Positions 53,404 to 62,080 of a stretch of DNA of 64,000 bases are shown here, piece after piece. The position numbers were made by a program, and so were the translations under genes. How positions within the stretch are numbered: the first letter of the stretch is position 1; the number at the start of each line of letters is the position of its first letter. The DNA is taken from NCBI GenBank assembly GCA_003243425.1, contig QFQP01000018.1, forward strand, positions 1 through 64,000, read 5' to 3'. Source of the DNA: Archangium gephyra (GTDB lineage Bacteria; Myxococcota; Myxococcia; Myxococcales; Myxococcaceae). The notes beneath the pieces were generated by a model that was not told where the DNA came from, made no database searches, and saw nothing but the letters and a program-made list of their open reading frames with translations.

Positions 53404-55467
53404 TTTGACGAGCGAGAGCGCGGTGCCGGGCACGAACGTCTCGAGCGTCCCCGGCTCACGCAGCACGTAGATGTTGAGCTTCGCGTCGGCGTTGAGATCG
53501 AGCACCCGCGCGCCGGTGGGGAGCTCGGCGAGCACGCGGCCTCCGCCCGGGTGCACGAGGCGCGTCACCGGGCCGGGCACCACCAGCGTGCGTCGCCGCA
53601 GCAGCGGAGCGATGGGCTGAATCAGCTCGTCACCGGACGAACCAAGCACCCACTCGACCGACCCATCGGGCAGCAGCCGGGTCGCGGAGCCGCGCGCGTC
53701 GCAACACACCACGCCGCCGTCGAAGGGCAGCAGCGCGAGCGTGCGGGCATCGCAGCCGACGGTCTTTTCCCACAGCAGTTGACCCCGCGGGCCGAGGCAC
53801 GCGACGACGGTGCGGCCATCGCGTGCGCCGCCGATCCACGTGCGGCCACGGGCTGCGACCGGCCGGGTGGGCATCGAGAGAATCAGCTCACGCGTCCACG
53901 CGAGCGCGCCGGCGGGCGTCGTGGTGCCGCTGGCGAGGGCGTCACAGGCGAAGACCGCCGAGTGCTCGCCGCGATTGAGCACGACGAGCGCGCGACTGCG
54001 AACGGGCACTGCGCCGTGCACCACGGGAAGCCCCGCCTTCACGCGGAAGCGCACCTGCCCGTCGAGCGCGTCGATGCCGTACAGCGTTCCCGCGTCGGTG
54101 CCGACGAGCACGCGCGTGCCGACGCGGCCCTGATGAAGGGTCTGCGCGCGCGGCGGCTCGAACCGCCACAGCTCCCGGCCCGTCATCAGCGACACGCCGA
54201 TGATCACGCGGCGGGTGACGGTGAAGATGCCCACGCCGTCGACGACATCGAGCGCCGTGCCGAGGTGGGCGCCGTCGTGATCTTTGAGCCATTCGGCGTG
54301 ATCGCCCGCGAAGCCCACCAGGCGCTCGTCGTTGGCGACCAGCGCTTCACCGCCCGGAGAGATCGCCACGCCGCGCGGCGCCAGGTGCCTGAACGCCGTC
54401 GCCCCCTTCCTGGTGAAGGCGTGCACCGCGTGCGGCGAGTGAACGATGAGCCACTTCGCACCGAGCTGCAGCCGGCCACCGTCTTCACCCAGCGCCACGG
54501 GGCGGCTCCACCGCGGTTCGAGCGTGACGCGGCGCACTTCACCGACGCGAGAAAGAGGAACCCCGGGCGTCGAGCGCGGCGCCGCGATGGTCGTCAGCGA
54601 CGTGTCAGGCACCGGCTGGCGGAGCGCCGTGAGCCCGTCGACGCAGCGCACCTGCAGCGCTTCGACGTAGGGGTTGGCTCCGAGCGCCGGGTTGCGGCTG
54701 CGCAGCGCGAGACAGAGGTCGATGCCGGCCCGGTACACCTGCTCCGGAGGGACCGTGGTCGAGCCGATGGTGGCGGTGCTTTCGCCAGCGGCGCGCGCGA
54801 GCCCCATCATGGCGAGGAACGGGTGACCCGAGCGCTGCGTGCCGTCGGTCAGGGTGAGTTCGCCGTCGAAGAGAAGCGGGGGGAGCCCGGCGCGCGTCTT
54901 CCGATTCCAGGCGAGCGTGCGGCCTTCATCATCGCGCAGCGAGAAGCCCAGCCCGCCGTCGGCGCTGCGCACCGAGCTCCAGGGCGCGGCCGTTTCGCGG
55001 CGCGGGCGATCCTCGATCACCGCGCCGGTCAGCTGCTTGAGTCGACGCTCGAGCGACACGAGCTCGGCCTCGAGACCGCTTCGTTGTGGCGCGACGTCGC
55101 GCAGGAAACCCCGCGCACACTTCACCGTCGCTTCGACCAGCGTCTCGAGCTCGACGGCGATCGGCGCGCGCACCTGCTTCGGCGGCTGCGAGAGATCGAT
55201 GACCGACAACGCCACTTCGGCGCCTCGCGTGCGCCACAGACACAGCTCGAGGTGCACGTCTTCGAGGGAAACCTGGCCCGCGCGTTCACCGTCGGCGACC
55301 AACGACGCAACGGTGTCGACCAGCGCGCTGACGATGCGCACCAGCGGCTCGTCGTTCGCGCCGGGGAGAAGGTTCAGCCCTTCCAACTCCAGGGCGAACG
55401 CGTCACGCGGCCCTCCCACGGCCGGCGCCTCTCGTTGCCAATGATGTCCGACACGGAACCTGAGCAT
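53392..55467 (-). CDS. PQQ-type beta-propeller protein
   Basis: 691 residues from ATG 55467. The first ~230 residues are an uncharacterised domain. The C-terminal ~400 residues (from about residue 300) are propeller blades of the PQQ/outer-membrane BamB-like type, with repeated GxxxWxFxxP.., G.LYGIDALDGQVRFR and GRTWIGGARDGRTVVACLG elements. No signal peptide is visible, so it may act in the cytoplasm, unlike BamB. An open frame upstream to 55563 exists but would overlap the promoter of the divergent gene. Its role is unknown. Confidence 0.8.
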   Translation of the reverse strand: MLRFRVGHHWQREAPAVGGPRDAFALELEGLNLLPGANDEPLVRIVSALVDTVASLVADGERAGQVSLEDVHLELCLWRTRGAEVALSVIDLSQPPKQVRAPIAVELETLVEATVKCARGFLRDVAPQRSGLEAELVSLERRLKQLTGAVIEDRPRRETAAPWSSVRSADGGLGFSLRDDEGRTLAWNRKTRAGLPPLLFDGELTLTDGTQRSGHPFLAMMGLARAAGESTATIGSTTVPPEQVYRAGIDLCLALRSRNPALGANPYVEALQVRCVDGLTALRQPVPDTSLTTIAAPRSTPGVPLSRVGEVRRVTLEPRWSRPVALGEDGGRLQLGAKWLIVHSPHAVHAFTRKGATAFRHLAPRGVAISPGGEALVANDERLVGFAGDHAEWLKDHDGAHLGTALDVVDGVGIFTVTRRVIIGVSLMTGRELWRFEPPRAQTLHQGRVGTRVLVGTDAGTLYGIDALDGQVRFRVKAGLPVVHGAVPVRSRALVVLNRGEHSAVFACDALASGTTTPAGALAWTRELILSMPTRPVAARGRTWIGGARDGRTVVACLGPRGQLLWEKTVGCDARTLALLPFDGGVVCCDARGSATRLLPDGSVEWVLGSSGDELIQPIAPLLRRRTLVVPGPVTRLVHPGGGRVLAELPTGARVLDLNADAKLNIYVLREPGTLETFVPGTALSLVKSPR

Positions 55468-55473
55468 CACACG

Positions 55474-55502
55474 TTGACTTGCAGTGTAGCGCTGCGTACC
55501 AT
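55474..55502 (+). promoter_or_regulatory. Sigma-70-type promoter of the HARE-HTH gene
   Basis: TTGACT (55474-55479), a 17-bp spacer and TACCAT (55497-55502) fit the consensus at 5/6 and 4/6. It lies in the 89-bp divergent gap and would give a leader of about 48 nt to ATG 55557. Confidence 0.6.
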
Positions 55503-55556
55503 CCCGCGTCGCTCTTTGGGCTTCATCGGAAGTCCATGATTTAACTGGGAAACCCC

Positions 55557-57371
55557 ATGACATTTTATGAGGCAGCGCTCCGCGTCCTCGAGGAAGCGGG
55601 CACGCCGCTCCTCGCTTCGGACATCACGAAGCGCGCTGTAGAGAAGAACCTGCTGTCCCACATCGGAAAAACGCCTGAAATCACGATGCTGTCTCGCCTG
55701 GCTTCAATGGCGAAACGCTCCCGTGATCGCAAGCTGCAGGTGACTGCGCGAGACACGTTCGCGCTCATCGACTGGATGCTTCCGGAAGACCCGGAGGCGC
55801 TGGCGCAGACGGGTGTCGCCGAGCCCAACCCGGAGGAAGCACTGCCTCCGTACCGGCCTTCGGAGCGGCATCCCGAAGCGCACGCCGAGTACCTGCGCAG
55901 CATCGGCCGCCAGAGCGACCGCAAGCGTCGCGACGACGATCGGAAGAAGAAGTACCCGCCGATCCCCGAGGTGGCGTTCGAGACGCTGCAGGAAGCCGGC
56001 ACGGCGCTGCTTCCCTCCGAGCTGCTCGCGCGGCTCAAGGCCCGCGAGGCGATCTCCGACGATCTGTCGGCAGGTCAGCTCATCGACGCGCTGGCTTCCG
56101 ACAACCAGCGTCGCCTCGACGAGAACCGCAAGCCGCAGTTCGCTGCCGCGCGCTCCGAGAACAACGAGCTGCAGCTGTCACTCGAGCCGCAGAACGAAGG
56201 TGGCCCCGCGCCGCTCGAGGTGCAGGCCTCGTTCTGTCTCGCTGCGAATCTCAAGTTCGAGAACGGTCGCGTCATTCTCAAGGCGGAGCTCCGCGCGAAG
56301 GAGCGCGTCGTCGAGAGCGCGCCGTCGGGCGACGACCTGCAGCTCGTTCAGAGCGCGCGTCACGCCGGCAAAGACGCTCGCAAGGCGATGGCGCGCGTGC
56401 TGCGCACCAGGCTCAGCGAGCTCGAGGCGGGCACGTTCGAGAAGTCGTGCGTGCGCATGTTGCACGCGCTGCACTTCCGCGAACTCAAGGTCGCGCGTCG
56501 CTCGAAGGAAGGCCCGCTGCTCACCGCCCGCCGTCGCGAAGGCAGCCTCGAAATCCGCTACGCGGTGCGCTTTCTCCGGACCAACGGGCCGGTCGAGCGC
56601 CGCCACGTTCAGGAGCTGCGTCGCGAGCTTTCGCCGACCGGCGCCAACATCGGCCTGCTGTTGACGGCGTCGGAAGCGCGTGGCGATGCGCGCTCGGAGT
56701 GCACGTCGGGCCCGCTCGTTCTCATGTGGGCGGGTGACGCGCTGGCCGACAAGTTCTTCGAGGCCAGGGTGGGCGTCACCGTGACGACCATCGAGCTGTT
56801 CGACATCGACGACGCGTTCTTCGCGCAGGCGAAGATCGACGCGGAAGAGTCGCTCAAGCGTCGTGAAGAGCGTCAGCGCGATCGGGATCAGCGTGGTCCT
56901 TCGAAGGCTGAGGCTCCTGCGGCTGAGTCCGAGTCGAGCGAAGAGGCCGCTGCGCCCATCGTCGAAGGGACGCCTCTCGACGCGGAGGCTCAGGTTCCTG
57001 CGCGCGCTGAAACGCCGGCCACTGCCGAAGGTGCCAACGGCGCTGACGACGACGAAGGTGATGACGATGGTGAGGATGGCCCGGAAGACGGCGCCGATGC
57101 CGGTGCGCCGGGCGCTCCCGGGGAAGGTCGTCGTCGTCGCCGCCGCCGCCGTCGCCGTCGTCGTGGCGGTGCAGGTCGTGAAGGTGAAGCCGGTGCTCCG
57201 GTCGTCGCCGGTGAGGCTGCGGCGCAAGCGCCTTCGGGCGAAGCGCCTGCAGGCGAAACGGCTGCGCCCGTCGCCGAGGCAGCGCCTGTGCCTGCGCCGG
57301 AGCCCGTGGCCGCCGAGAGTGCGCCCGAAGCGGCGCCGACTCCTCCTGCCGATTCAGGCCCTACGACTTGA
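55557..57371 (+). CDS. HARE-HTH protein with degenerate Mrr-like nuclease domain and poly-Arg tail
   Basis: 604 residues. Residues 1-72 are a HARE-HTH domain (AALRVLEEAGTPLLASDITKRAVEKNL), a DNA-linked winged helix shared with RNA-polymerase delta and ASXL proteins; a second partial copy appears at ~138-190 (VAFETLQEAGTALLPSELLARL). Residues ~290-415 resemble an Mrr-type restriction-endonuclease fold (FEKSCVRMLHALHFRELKV, then RRHVQELRREL), but the catalytic D-GG-D and Q-x-K positions read EGS and RFL, so it is probably inactive. The C-terminus is acidic, then contains 12 consecutive Arg (57129-57164), then Ala/Pro/Glu repeats. It may be a chromosome- or RNA-binding regulator. The stop overlaps the next start. 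Confidence 0.82.
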   Translation: MTFYEAALRVLEEAGTPLLASDITKRAVEKNLLSHIGKTPEITMLSRLASMAKRSRDRKLQVTARDTFALIDWMLPEDPEALAQTGVAEPNPEEALPPYRPSERHPEAHAEYLRSIGRQSDRKRRDDDRKKKYPPIPEVAFETLQEAGTALLPSELLARLKAREAISDDLSAGQLIDALASDNQRRLDENRKPQFAAARSENNELQLSLEPQNEGGPAPLEVQASFCLAANLKFENGRVILKAELRAKERVVESAPSGDDLQLVQSARHAGKDARKAMARVLRTRLSELEAGTFEKSCVRMLHALHFRELKVARRSKEGPLLTARRREGSLEIRYAVRFLRTNGPVERRHVQELRRELSPTGANIGLLLTASEARGDARSECTSGPLVLMWAGDALADKFFEARVGVTVTTIELFDIDDAFFAQAKIDAEESLKRREERQRDRDQRGPSKAEAPAAESESSEEAAAPIVEGTPLDAEAQVPARAETPATAEGANGADDDEGDDDGEDGPEDGADAGAPGAPGEGRRRRRRRRRRRRGGAGREGEAGAPVVAGEAAAQAPSGEAPAGETAAPVAEAAPVPAPEPVAAESAPEAAPTPPADSGPTT

Positions 57372-58243
57372 TGTTCCGGCTCACCGTGGTGGCGGCGCTG
57401 ACGCTGCTCTGCGCCTGCACCCGCGGGAGCTCGAACCCGTGGATCGATCGACTGGAGGTCGACACCTTCGAGGGCGGCGAGGTCATTTCGCTCTCGAAGG
57501 AGCAGTTGGAAAAGCAGCTGCGTGAACGCCTCGTCGCCGCGAAGTTCAACGTCGCGGCTGAAGGCAAGAAGGTCCCCGACAAGGTGAAGCCCTGGCGGGT
57601 GGCGCTCGCCGCCGGTCTCTCGGAGCCCGAGCTCGAATCGCGCACGTCGTTGCTGCAGGTGGTGCTGGAGCTCTCGCACACCGGGGAGGCGGACCCCATT
57701 CTGGTCGACCAGCGGCATCGGCTCGCGGCGCCCGACGGTGACGTCGAAGCGTTGCAGAACTCGATTCGTGACGCCTTCAACGAGTCGCTCGACGCCGCAG
57801 TTCGAGAGTCGGCTGCCGTGATTCGGCTCGACGACGCCGACGTGAGCACCCTGCAGGCGAAGTTGAAGGACAGCGACTTGGCGATGCAGAACGCGGCGGT
57901 GCGATTGCTGGTGCGAAAGCGCGACGTGGCCGCGTTGCCGGTGCTGCTGGCGCGTCTTTCCAGCGACGATGTCGACGTGTTGCGCACGGTCGTCGGTCAG
58001 CTCGTGGAGCTGCGCGCGCCGGAGGCCGTCAACCCGCTCATCGAAGCGGCGCACCTCAAGGGCCCGGTGTTCGAGCGGGAAGTGGTGTTCGCCGTCAGTG
58101 CCATCGGCGGTGACGACGCTGAGGCGTACCTCGACCTCGTCTCCAGCGGGCACGATGACCCGTTGATTCGCGCCAGCGCAGAACAAGCGCTCAAAGAGCT
58201 GCGCGCGGGCAAGACCTCGAAGAAACCCGGAGAGAAAGAATGA
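57371..58243 (+). CDS. Lipoprotein with HEAT-like repeats
   Basis: 290 residues from ATG 57371, which overlaps the TGA of the preceding gene. Lipobox L-C-A-C puts it in the envelope. The N-terminal ~140 residues are mixed alpha/beta with no family I recognise. The C-terminal ~130 residues are HEAT/PBS-lyase-type repeats (LKDSDLAMQNAAVRLLVRKRDVAALPVLLARL, EAVNPLIEAAHLKGPVFEREVVFAV), a protein-interaction scaffold. Coupled to the next lipoprotein gene by ATGA (58240-58243). Confidence 0.8.
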   Translation: MFRLTVVAALTLLCACTRGSSNPWIDRLEVDTFEGGEVISLSKEQLEKQLRERLVAAKFNVAAEGKKVPDKVKPWRVALAAGLSEPELESRTSLLQVVLELSHTGEADPILVDQRHRLAAPDGDVEALQNSIRDAFNESLDAAVRESAAVIRLDDADVSTLQAKLKDSDLAMQNAAVRLLVRKRDVAALPVLLARLSSDDVDVLRTVVGQLVELRAPEAVNPLIEAAHLKGPVFEREVVFAVSAIGGDDAEAYLDLVSSGHDDPLIRASAEQALKELRAGKTSKKPGEKE

Positions 58244-58812
58244 CCCGCGTCGTGTTGTTTGCCGCGCTCGCCCTCACGGCGTGCGCGACGTCGTCAGAGG
58301 CCACGAAGAAGACTTCGGAAGCCGCGCAGAACGCCGCCGATTTCTACCCACTCGCCATCGGCACCACCTGGTCGTACGAGGTGAAGTTGCTGGGTGAGAC
58401 GCGGCAGATCGAGGTCTCGACGCTCAAGAAGAACGAAGACGGCTACGTGGAAGACTCCACGGGCGCGCAGTTCCTCGCCGACTCCTTCGGTGTGCGCGAT
58501 CAGAAGCGTTACCTCCTGAGGAACCCGATCGCAGCCGGGACGAAGTGGACGAACGTGGTCTCGGTGTCGTCGGTCGAGAACTACGAGATCCTCGCGGTCG
58601 ATCAGCCGTGCGACGCGGGTACGGCTCAGTGGCAGGGGTGTGTCGTCGTCGAGAGCCGCAACCGCGTGCAGGAAGGCGTCGTGTTGGTGAACGAGATGAC
58701 CTTCGCGCCCGGTGTAGGCATCGTGCGCCTGTCGACGGTGCTGGAGTCGAACGGGAAGCAGATTCCGCAATCGACGCTCGAGCTGATGAAGTTCACCAAA
58801 CCGGCCGGGTGA
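58240..58812 (+). CDS. Lipoprotein of unknown function
   Basis: 190 residues with lipobox L-T-A-C (Cys14 or 15). The mature domain begins DFYPLAIGTTWSYEV, a pattern seen in several small outer-membrane-type lipoproteins of proteobacteria, followed by beta strands with regular polar/hydrophobic alternation. One Cys pair (DQPCDAG and WQGCVVVE). It is the third gene in the coupled run after the HARE-HTH gene. Confidence 0.75.
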   Translation: MTRVVLFAALALTACATSSEATKKTSEAAQNAADFYPLAIGTTWSYEVKLLGETRQIEVSTLKKNEDGYVEDSTGAQFLADSFGVRDQKRYLLRNPIAAGTKWTNVVSVSSVENYEILAVDQPCDAGTAQWQGCVVVESRNRVQEGVVLVNEMTFAPGVGIVRLSTVLESNGKQIPQSTLELMKFTKPAG

Positions 58813-58851
58813 AGCTTGAGCCCTCTGCGAGCGGGAACTACCGTTTCCCTC

Positions 58852-59850
58852 GTGGACGACATCGAACAGTCGAACGAGGAGATGATCCTCGCGTTCCTCG
58901 CCGAAGGTGGCGAGGACTACGTCTCTGGCGCTGCGCTGTCGGACAAGCTCGGTCTGTCTCGTACCGCCGTGTGGAAGCACGTGGAGCAGCTTCGAAAGCT
59001 CGGCTACCGCATCGATGCGCAGGCGTCGCGTGGGTACCGGCTGCTCGAGGTTCCTGACCGGTTGACTGCGCTCGAGGTGGGCCCGTTGCTGTCCACGCGC
59101 GAGTTCGGTCGCACGCTCCACCACTACGACCAGGTCGAGAGCACCAATTCGAAGGCCTTCGAGCTCGCGCACGAGGGCGGTTTCAACGGCGAGGTGATCA
59201 TCACCGAGCACCAGACCGCCGGGAAGGGTCGCCGCGGACGCACCTGGGTGTCGCCGGCGGGCAAGAGCCTGGCCATGAGCGTGATTCTGCGGCCCGACAT
59301 TGCGCCGTCGCGTGCGCCTGAGCTAACGCTGGTCGCGGCGGTGGCCCTGGCCCAGACGCTCAAAGACACCGGTGTCGAGGCGTCGATCAAGTGGCCCAAT
59401 GACGTGCAGATCGCCGGCAAGAAGGTGGCCGGCATTCTCACCGAGCTGTCTGCAGACGTGGAGCGCGTGCACTTCATCGTGCTCGGCATCGGCGTGAACC
59501 TGAACGCCGAAGCGGCCGACTTTCCTCCGGAGATCGCGGAGATCGCCACGTCGGTGCAGGTGGTGCGCCGCACGCCGGTGCACCGCGCGCTGTTCGTCGC
59601 CGCGCTGTTGAGCCAACTTGAAACCTGGGTCGACACGTGGGCCGACGAGGGCTTCGAGCCCGTGCGCGCCGCGTGGAAAGAGCTCAGCTCTACGCTCGGC
59701 CAGGAAGTGCTGGTGCGGGCCGACAACCGCGAGCTGCGCGGCGTGGCGGAAGACATCGACCCTTCGGGGGCCTTGCTGCTGCGGGTGGGCGACACGCTCG
59801 AGCGCGTACTCTCGGGTGATGTCGAGCAGTTGCGCGCGCGGAAGTCGTGA
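58852..59850 (+). CDS. birA: Bifunctional biotin-protein ligase / biotin operon repressor
   Basis: 332 residues from GTG 58852 (TTG 58816 would add 12 residues). N-terminal winged helix (~10-65: GAALSDKLGLSRTAVWKHVEQLRKLGY), then the ligase domain with AGKGRRGRTWVSP (biotinyl-AMP loop, GRGRR type), SIKWPNDVQIAGKKVAGIL, and a C-terminal SH3-like cap (~285-332). It activates biotin with ATP and attaches it to acetyl-CoA carboxylase, and may repress biotin genes through the HTH. coaX follows by 26 bp. Confidence 0.92.
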   Translation: MDDIEQSNEEMILAFLAEGGEDYVSGAALSDKLGLSRTAVWKHVEQLRKLGYRIDAQASRGYRLLEVPDRLTALEVGPLLSTREFGRTLHHYDQVESTNSKAFELAHEGGFNGEVIITEHQTAGKGRRGRTWVSPAGKSLAMSVILRPDIAPSRAPELTLVAAVALAQTLKDTGVEASIKWPNDVQIAGKKVAGILTELSADVERVHFIVLGIGVNLNAEAADFPPEIAEIATSVQVVRRTPVHRALFVAALLSQLETWVDTWADEGFEPVRAAWKELSSTLGQEVLVRADNRELRGVAEDIDPSGALLLRVGDTLERVLSGDVEQLRARKS

Positions 59851-59876
59851 CGGGCGTTTAGACTCGCGCCACCCTC

Positions 59877-60644
59877 ATGCTTCTCGCAATCGACGTCGGC
59901 AACACCAACACCGTGCTGGGCGTGTACGACGGAAAAGTCCTCCGCTCGCATTGGCGCATCGAAACCACTTCTCGTCGCACCTACGACGAGTACGGCATCT
60001 TGATGCTGCAGCTGTTTTCTCACGCTGGCCTCGACCCCAGGAAGGTCGATGCCGTCGCTGTGTCGAGCGTGGTGCCGCCGCTGCAGTTCAACCTCGAACG
60101 AATGGCCGAGCGGTACTTCAACGCCAAGCCGATGTTCGTGGGCCCCGGCGTGAAGACGGGCATGCCGATTCTCTACGACAACCCCCGGGAGGTCGGCGCC
60201 GATCGCATCGTCAACGCCGTGGCGGCCTACGAGCGGCACAAGACGTCGCTCATCGTCGTCGATTTCGGTACCGCGACCACGTTCGACGCGGTCACGGCGA
60301 AGGGTGAGTACGCCGGCGGCGCCATCACGCCCGGCATCACGGTGTCGATGGACGCGTTGACCCGCAACGCCTCGAAGCTGCCGCGCGTGGAGTTCGCGCG
60401 GCCTCCACACGTGATCGGCAAGAACACCGTGCACTCGATGCAGTCGGGCCTGGTGTTCGGCTACGTGGCCATGGTCGACGGCATCTGCGAGCGCATGAAG
60501 CCCGATCTCGGCCCGTCGACGAAGGTGATCGCCACGGGCGGTCTCGCTTCACTCATCGCCAGCGAATCGAAGGCGATCGAAGAGGTCGACGAGTTCCTCA
60601 CGCTCGAAGGGCTGCGGCTCATTCACCTGAGGAATCAGGCATGA
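59877..60644 (+). CDS. coaX: Type III pantothenate kinase
   Basis: 255 residues with the ASKHA-kinase motifs of CoaX: DVGNTNTVLGVYDG (phosphate-1), GADRIVNAVAAY, VVDFGTATTFDAV (phosphate-2) and GGAITPGI (pantothenate site). It phosphorylates pantothenate in the first CoA step. The birA-coaX order is common in bacteria. TAGACT (59859-59864) is placed 12 nt before the ATG. The stop overlaps the next start by ATGA. Confidence 0.96.
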   Translation: MLLAIDVGNTNTVLGVYDGKVLRSHWRIETTSRRTYDEYGILMLQLFSHAGLDPRKVDAVAVSSVVPPLQFNLERMAERYFNAKPMFVGPGVKTGMPILYDNPREVGADRIVNAVAAYERHKTSLIVVDFGTATTFDAVTAKGEYAGGAITPGITVSMDALTRNASKLPRVEFARPPHVIGKNTVHSMQSGLVFGYVAMVDGICERMKPDLGPSTKVIATGGLASLIASESKAIEEVDEFLTLEGLRLIHLRNQA

Positions 60645-62077
60645 CGGCTCCGTCGATCACCGAGCCGGCGCCAGACGCGAAGACCAGCGCAACCCCCACG
60701 TTGAAGGGCTCGGCCGCGAGCAACGCGTTCCTCTGGATCTTCGTCGACGGTGTGTACGTATCGGCAGTGCAGGCTGGCCCGGACGGAAGCTGGTCGTTCG
60801 CGTTGCAGGCCCCGCTCGCTGACGGAGCGCACGACGTGGTCGTGCAGGCCAACGATGGTGTGGGCAACGCAGGTGAGGCCTCGGCACCGTCGACGTTCAC
60901 CTCGAGCGTGGCTCCACCGCCGGCACCGGTCGCGGCGACCGCGATGGCAGCGCCTGCCGCACGGGTCTGCCCCATCACCGACGAGTTTCTGCCCGACAAC
61001 ATGAAGAAGCACGTGGACCCGAAGGCGCCCGTGCCACTTCGCATGATGGGCGCCAAGGCCCTCGTGCCGCTGCAGCCGCCCGACATGCTGAGCATGCTCT
61101 TCATGCTGTCGTTCGACGCGGAAGAGAACGTTCGCAATCAGGTTCAGAAGACAGCGAGCACGCTGCAGGACCGCATCGCGGCCTCGGGCTTCCGTGACGA
61201 GAGCGTGCACCCGCCGGTGCTCGGTTGGTTCCTCAACATCTACGGTGCGAACGACACCTACGCCGAGATGCTGATTCTCAACCCCAACACGCCCGACGAG
61301 GCCGTCGCGGCGGTCTCCGAGTCGTGCAGCAAGCGCACGGCTGAGATCGTGGGTCAGAACCAGCTTCGTCTGCTCCGGCACGACGACATCATTCGCAAGC
61401 TCGCGAAGAACCCCAATTCGGCAGGCGCGCTGATCGACGGCGTCTGTGACTTCGCGGTTCGTAACGGCCTCATCCTCGACGACGTGCCGCAGATGAAGGA
61501 GGCGAAGATCCGCCTCTACGGCCCCGAATCGGCGGTGCAGCCCCTTCCGCAACTGGGGCCCACGGCTGATCAGATCATGGCCGAGTTCCACATGCCCGAC
61601 GCCGAAGGCACGGAGCAGGGCACGCCACCGCTCGATGAAGGCGTTCGCTTGTCACTGAGCAAGCGGATCATGTCGATGAACGTGTCCGAGAAGATCAAGC
61701 TCGCCACCAAGGGCAACAAGGAGGCGCGCGGCATCCTCATTCGCGACTCCAACAAGCTGGTGTCGGTGGCCGTCATTCGCAGCCCGCGCATCACCGACGG
61801 AGAAGTGCTGGCGCAGGCGCAGAACAAGATCTGCGTCGATGACGTGTTGCGCGTCATCTATTCGAACCGCGAGTGGCTGCGGAAATACGCCATCAAGCTG
61901 GCGCTGGTGAAGAACCCCAAGGTTCCGCAGGGCGTGTCGATGCGCCTGATGAACACGCTCCACGAGCACGACATCAAGACGCTCGCCAAGGACAAGAACG
62001 TCCCCGGGAGCGTTCAGATGCTGGCCAAGAAGCACATCGACAAGAAGAACGCGCCCAAGCGTGACGACGCCAAGTAG
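60641..62077 (+). CDS. Ig-like domain plus helical-repeat protein
   Basis: 478 residues, translationally coupled to coaX by ATGA. Residues ~3-85 form a bacterial Ig-like domain (PSITEPAPDAKTSATPTLKGSA, then SWSFALQAPLADGAHDVVVQA), of the type usually found outside the cell. There is no signal peptide or membrane segment. After an Ala/Pro linker (~88-105) the rest (~110-478) is helical repeats of about 20-30 residues, some resembling leucine-rich-variant or HEAT repeats (VLRVIYSNREWLRKYAIKLALVKNPKVPQGVSMRLM). Probably cytoplasmic from the lack of a signal. Function unknown. Confidence 0.78.
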   Translation: MTAPSITEPAPDAKTSATPTLKGSAASNAFLWIFVDGVYVSAVQAGPDGSWSFALQAPLADGAHDVVVQANDGVGNAGEASAPSTFTSSVAPPPAPVAATAMAAPAARVCPITDEFLPDNMKKHVDPKAPVPLRMMGAKALVPLQPPDMLSMLFMLSFDAEENVRNQVQKTASTLQDRIAASGFRDESVHPPVLGWFLNIYGANDTYAEMLILNPNTPDEAVAAVSESCSKRTAEIVGQNQLRLLRHDDIIRKLAKNPNSAGALIDGVCDFAVRNGLILDDVPQMKEAKIRLYGPESAVQPLPQLGPTADQIMAEFHMPDAEGTEQGTPPLDEGVRLSLSKRIMSMNVSEKIKLATKGNKEARGILIRDSNKLVSVAVIRSPRITDGEVLAQAQNKICVDDVLRVIYSNREWLRKYAIKLALVKNPKVPQGVSMRLMNTLHEHDIKTLAKDKNVPGSVQMLAKKHIDKKNAPKRDDAK

Positions 62078-62080
62078 GCG

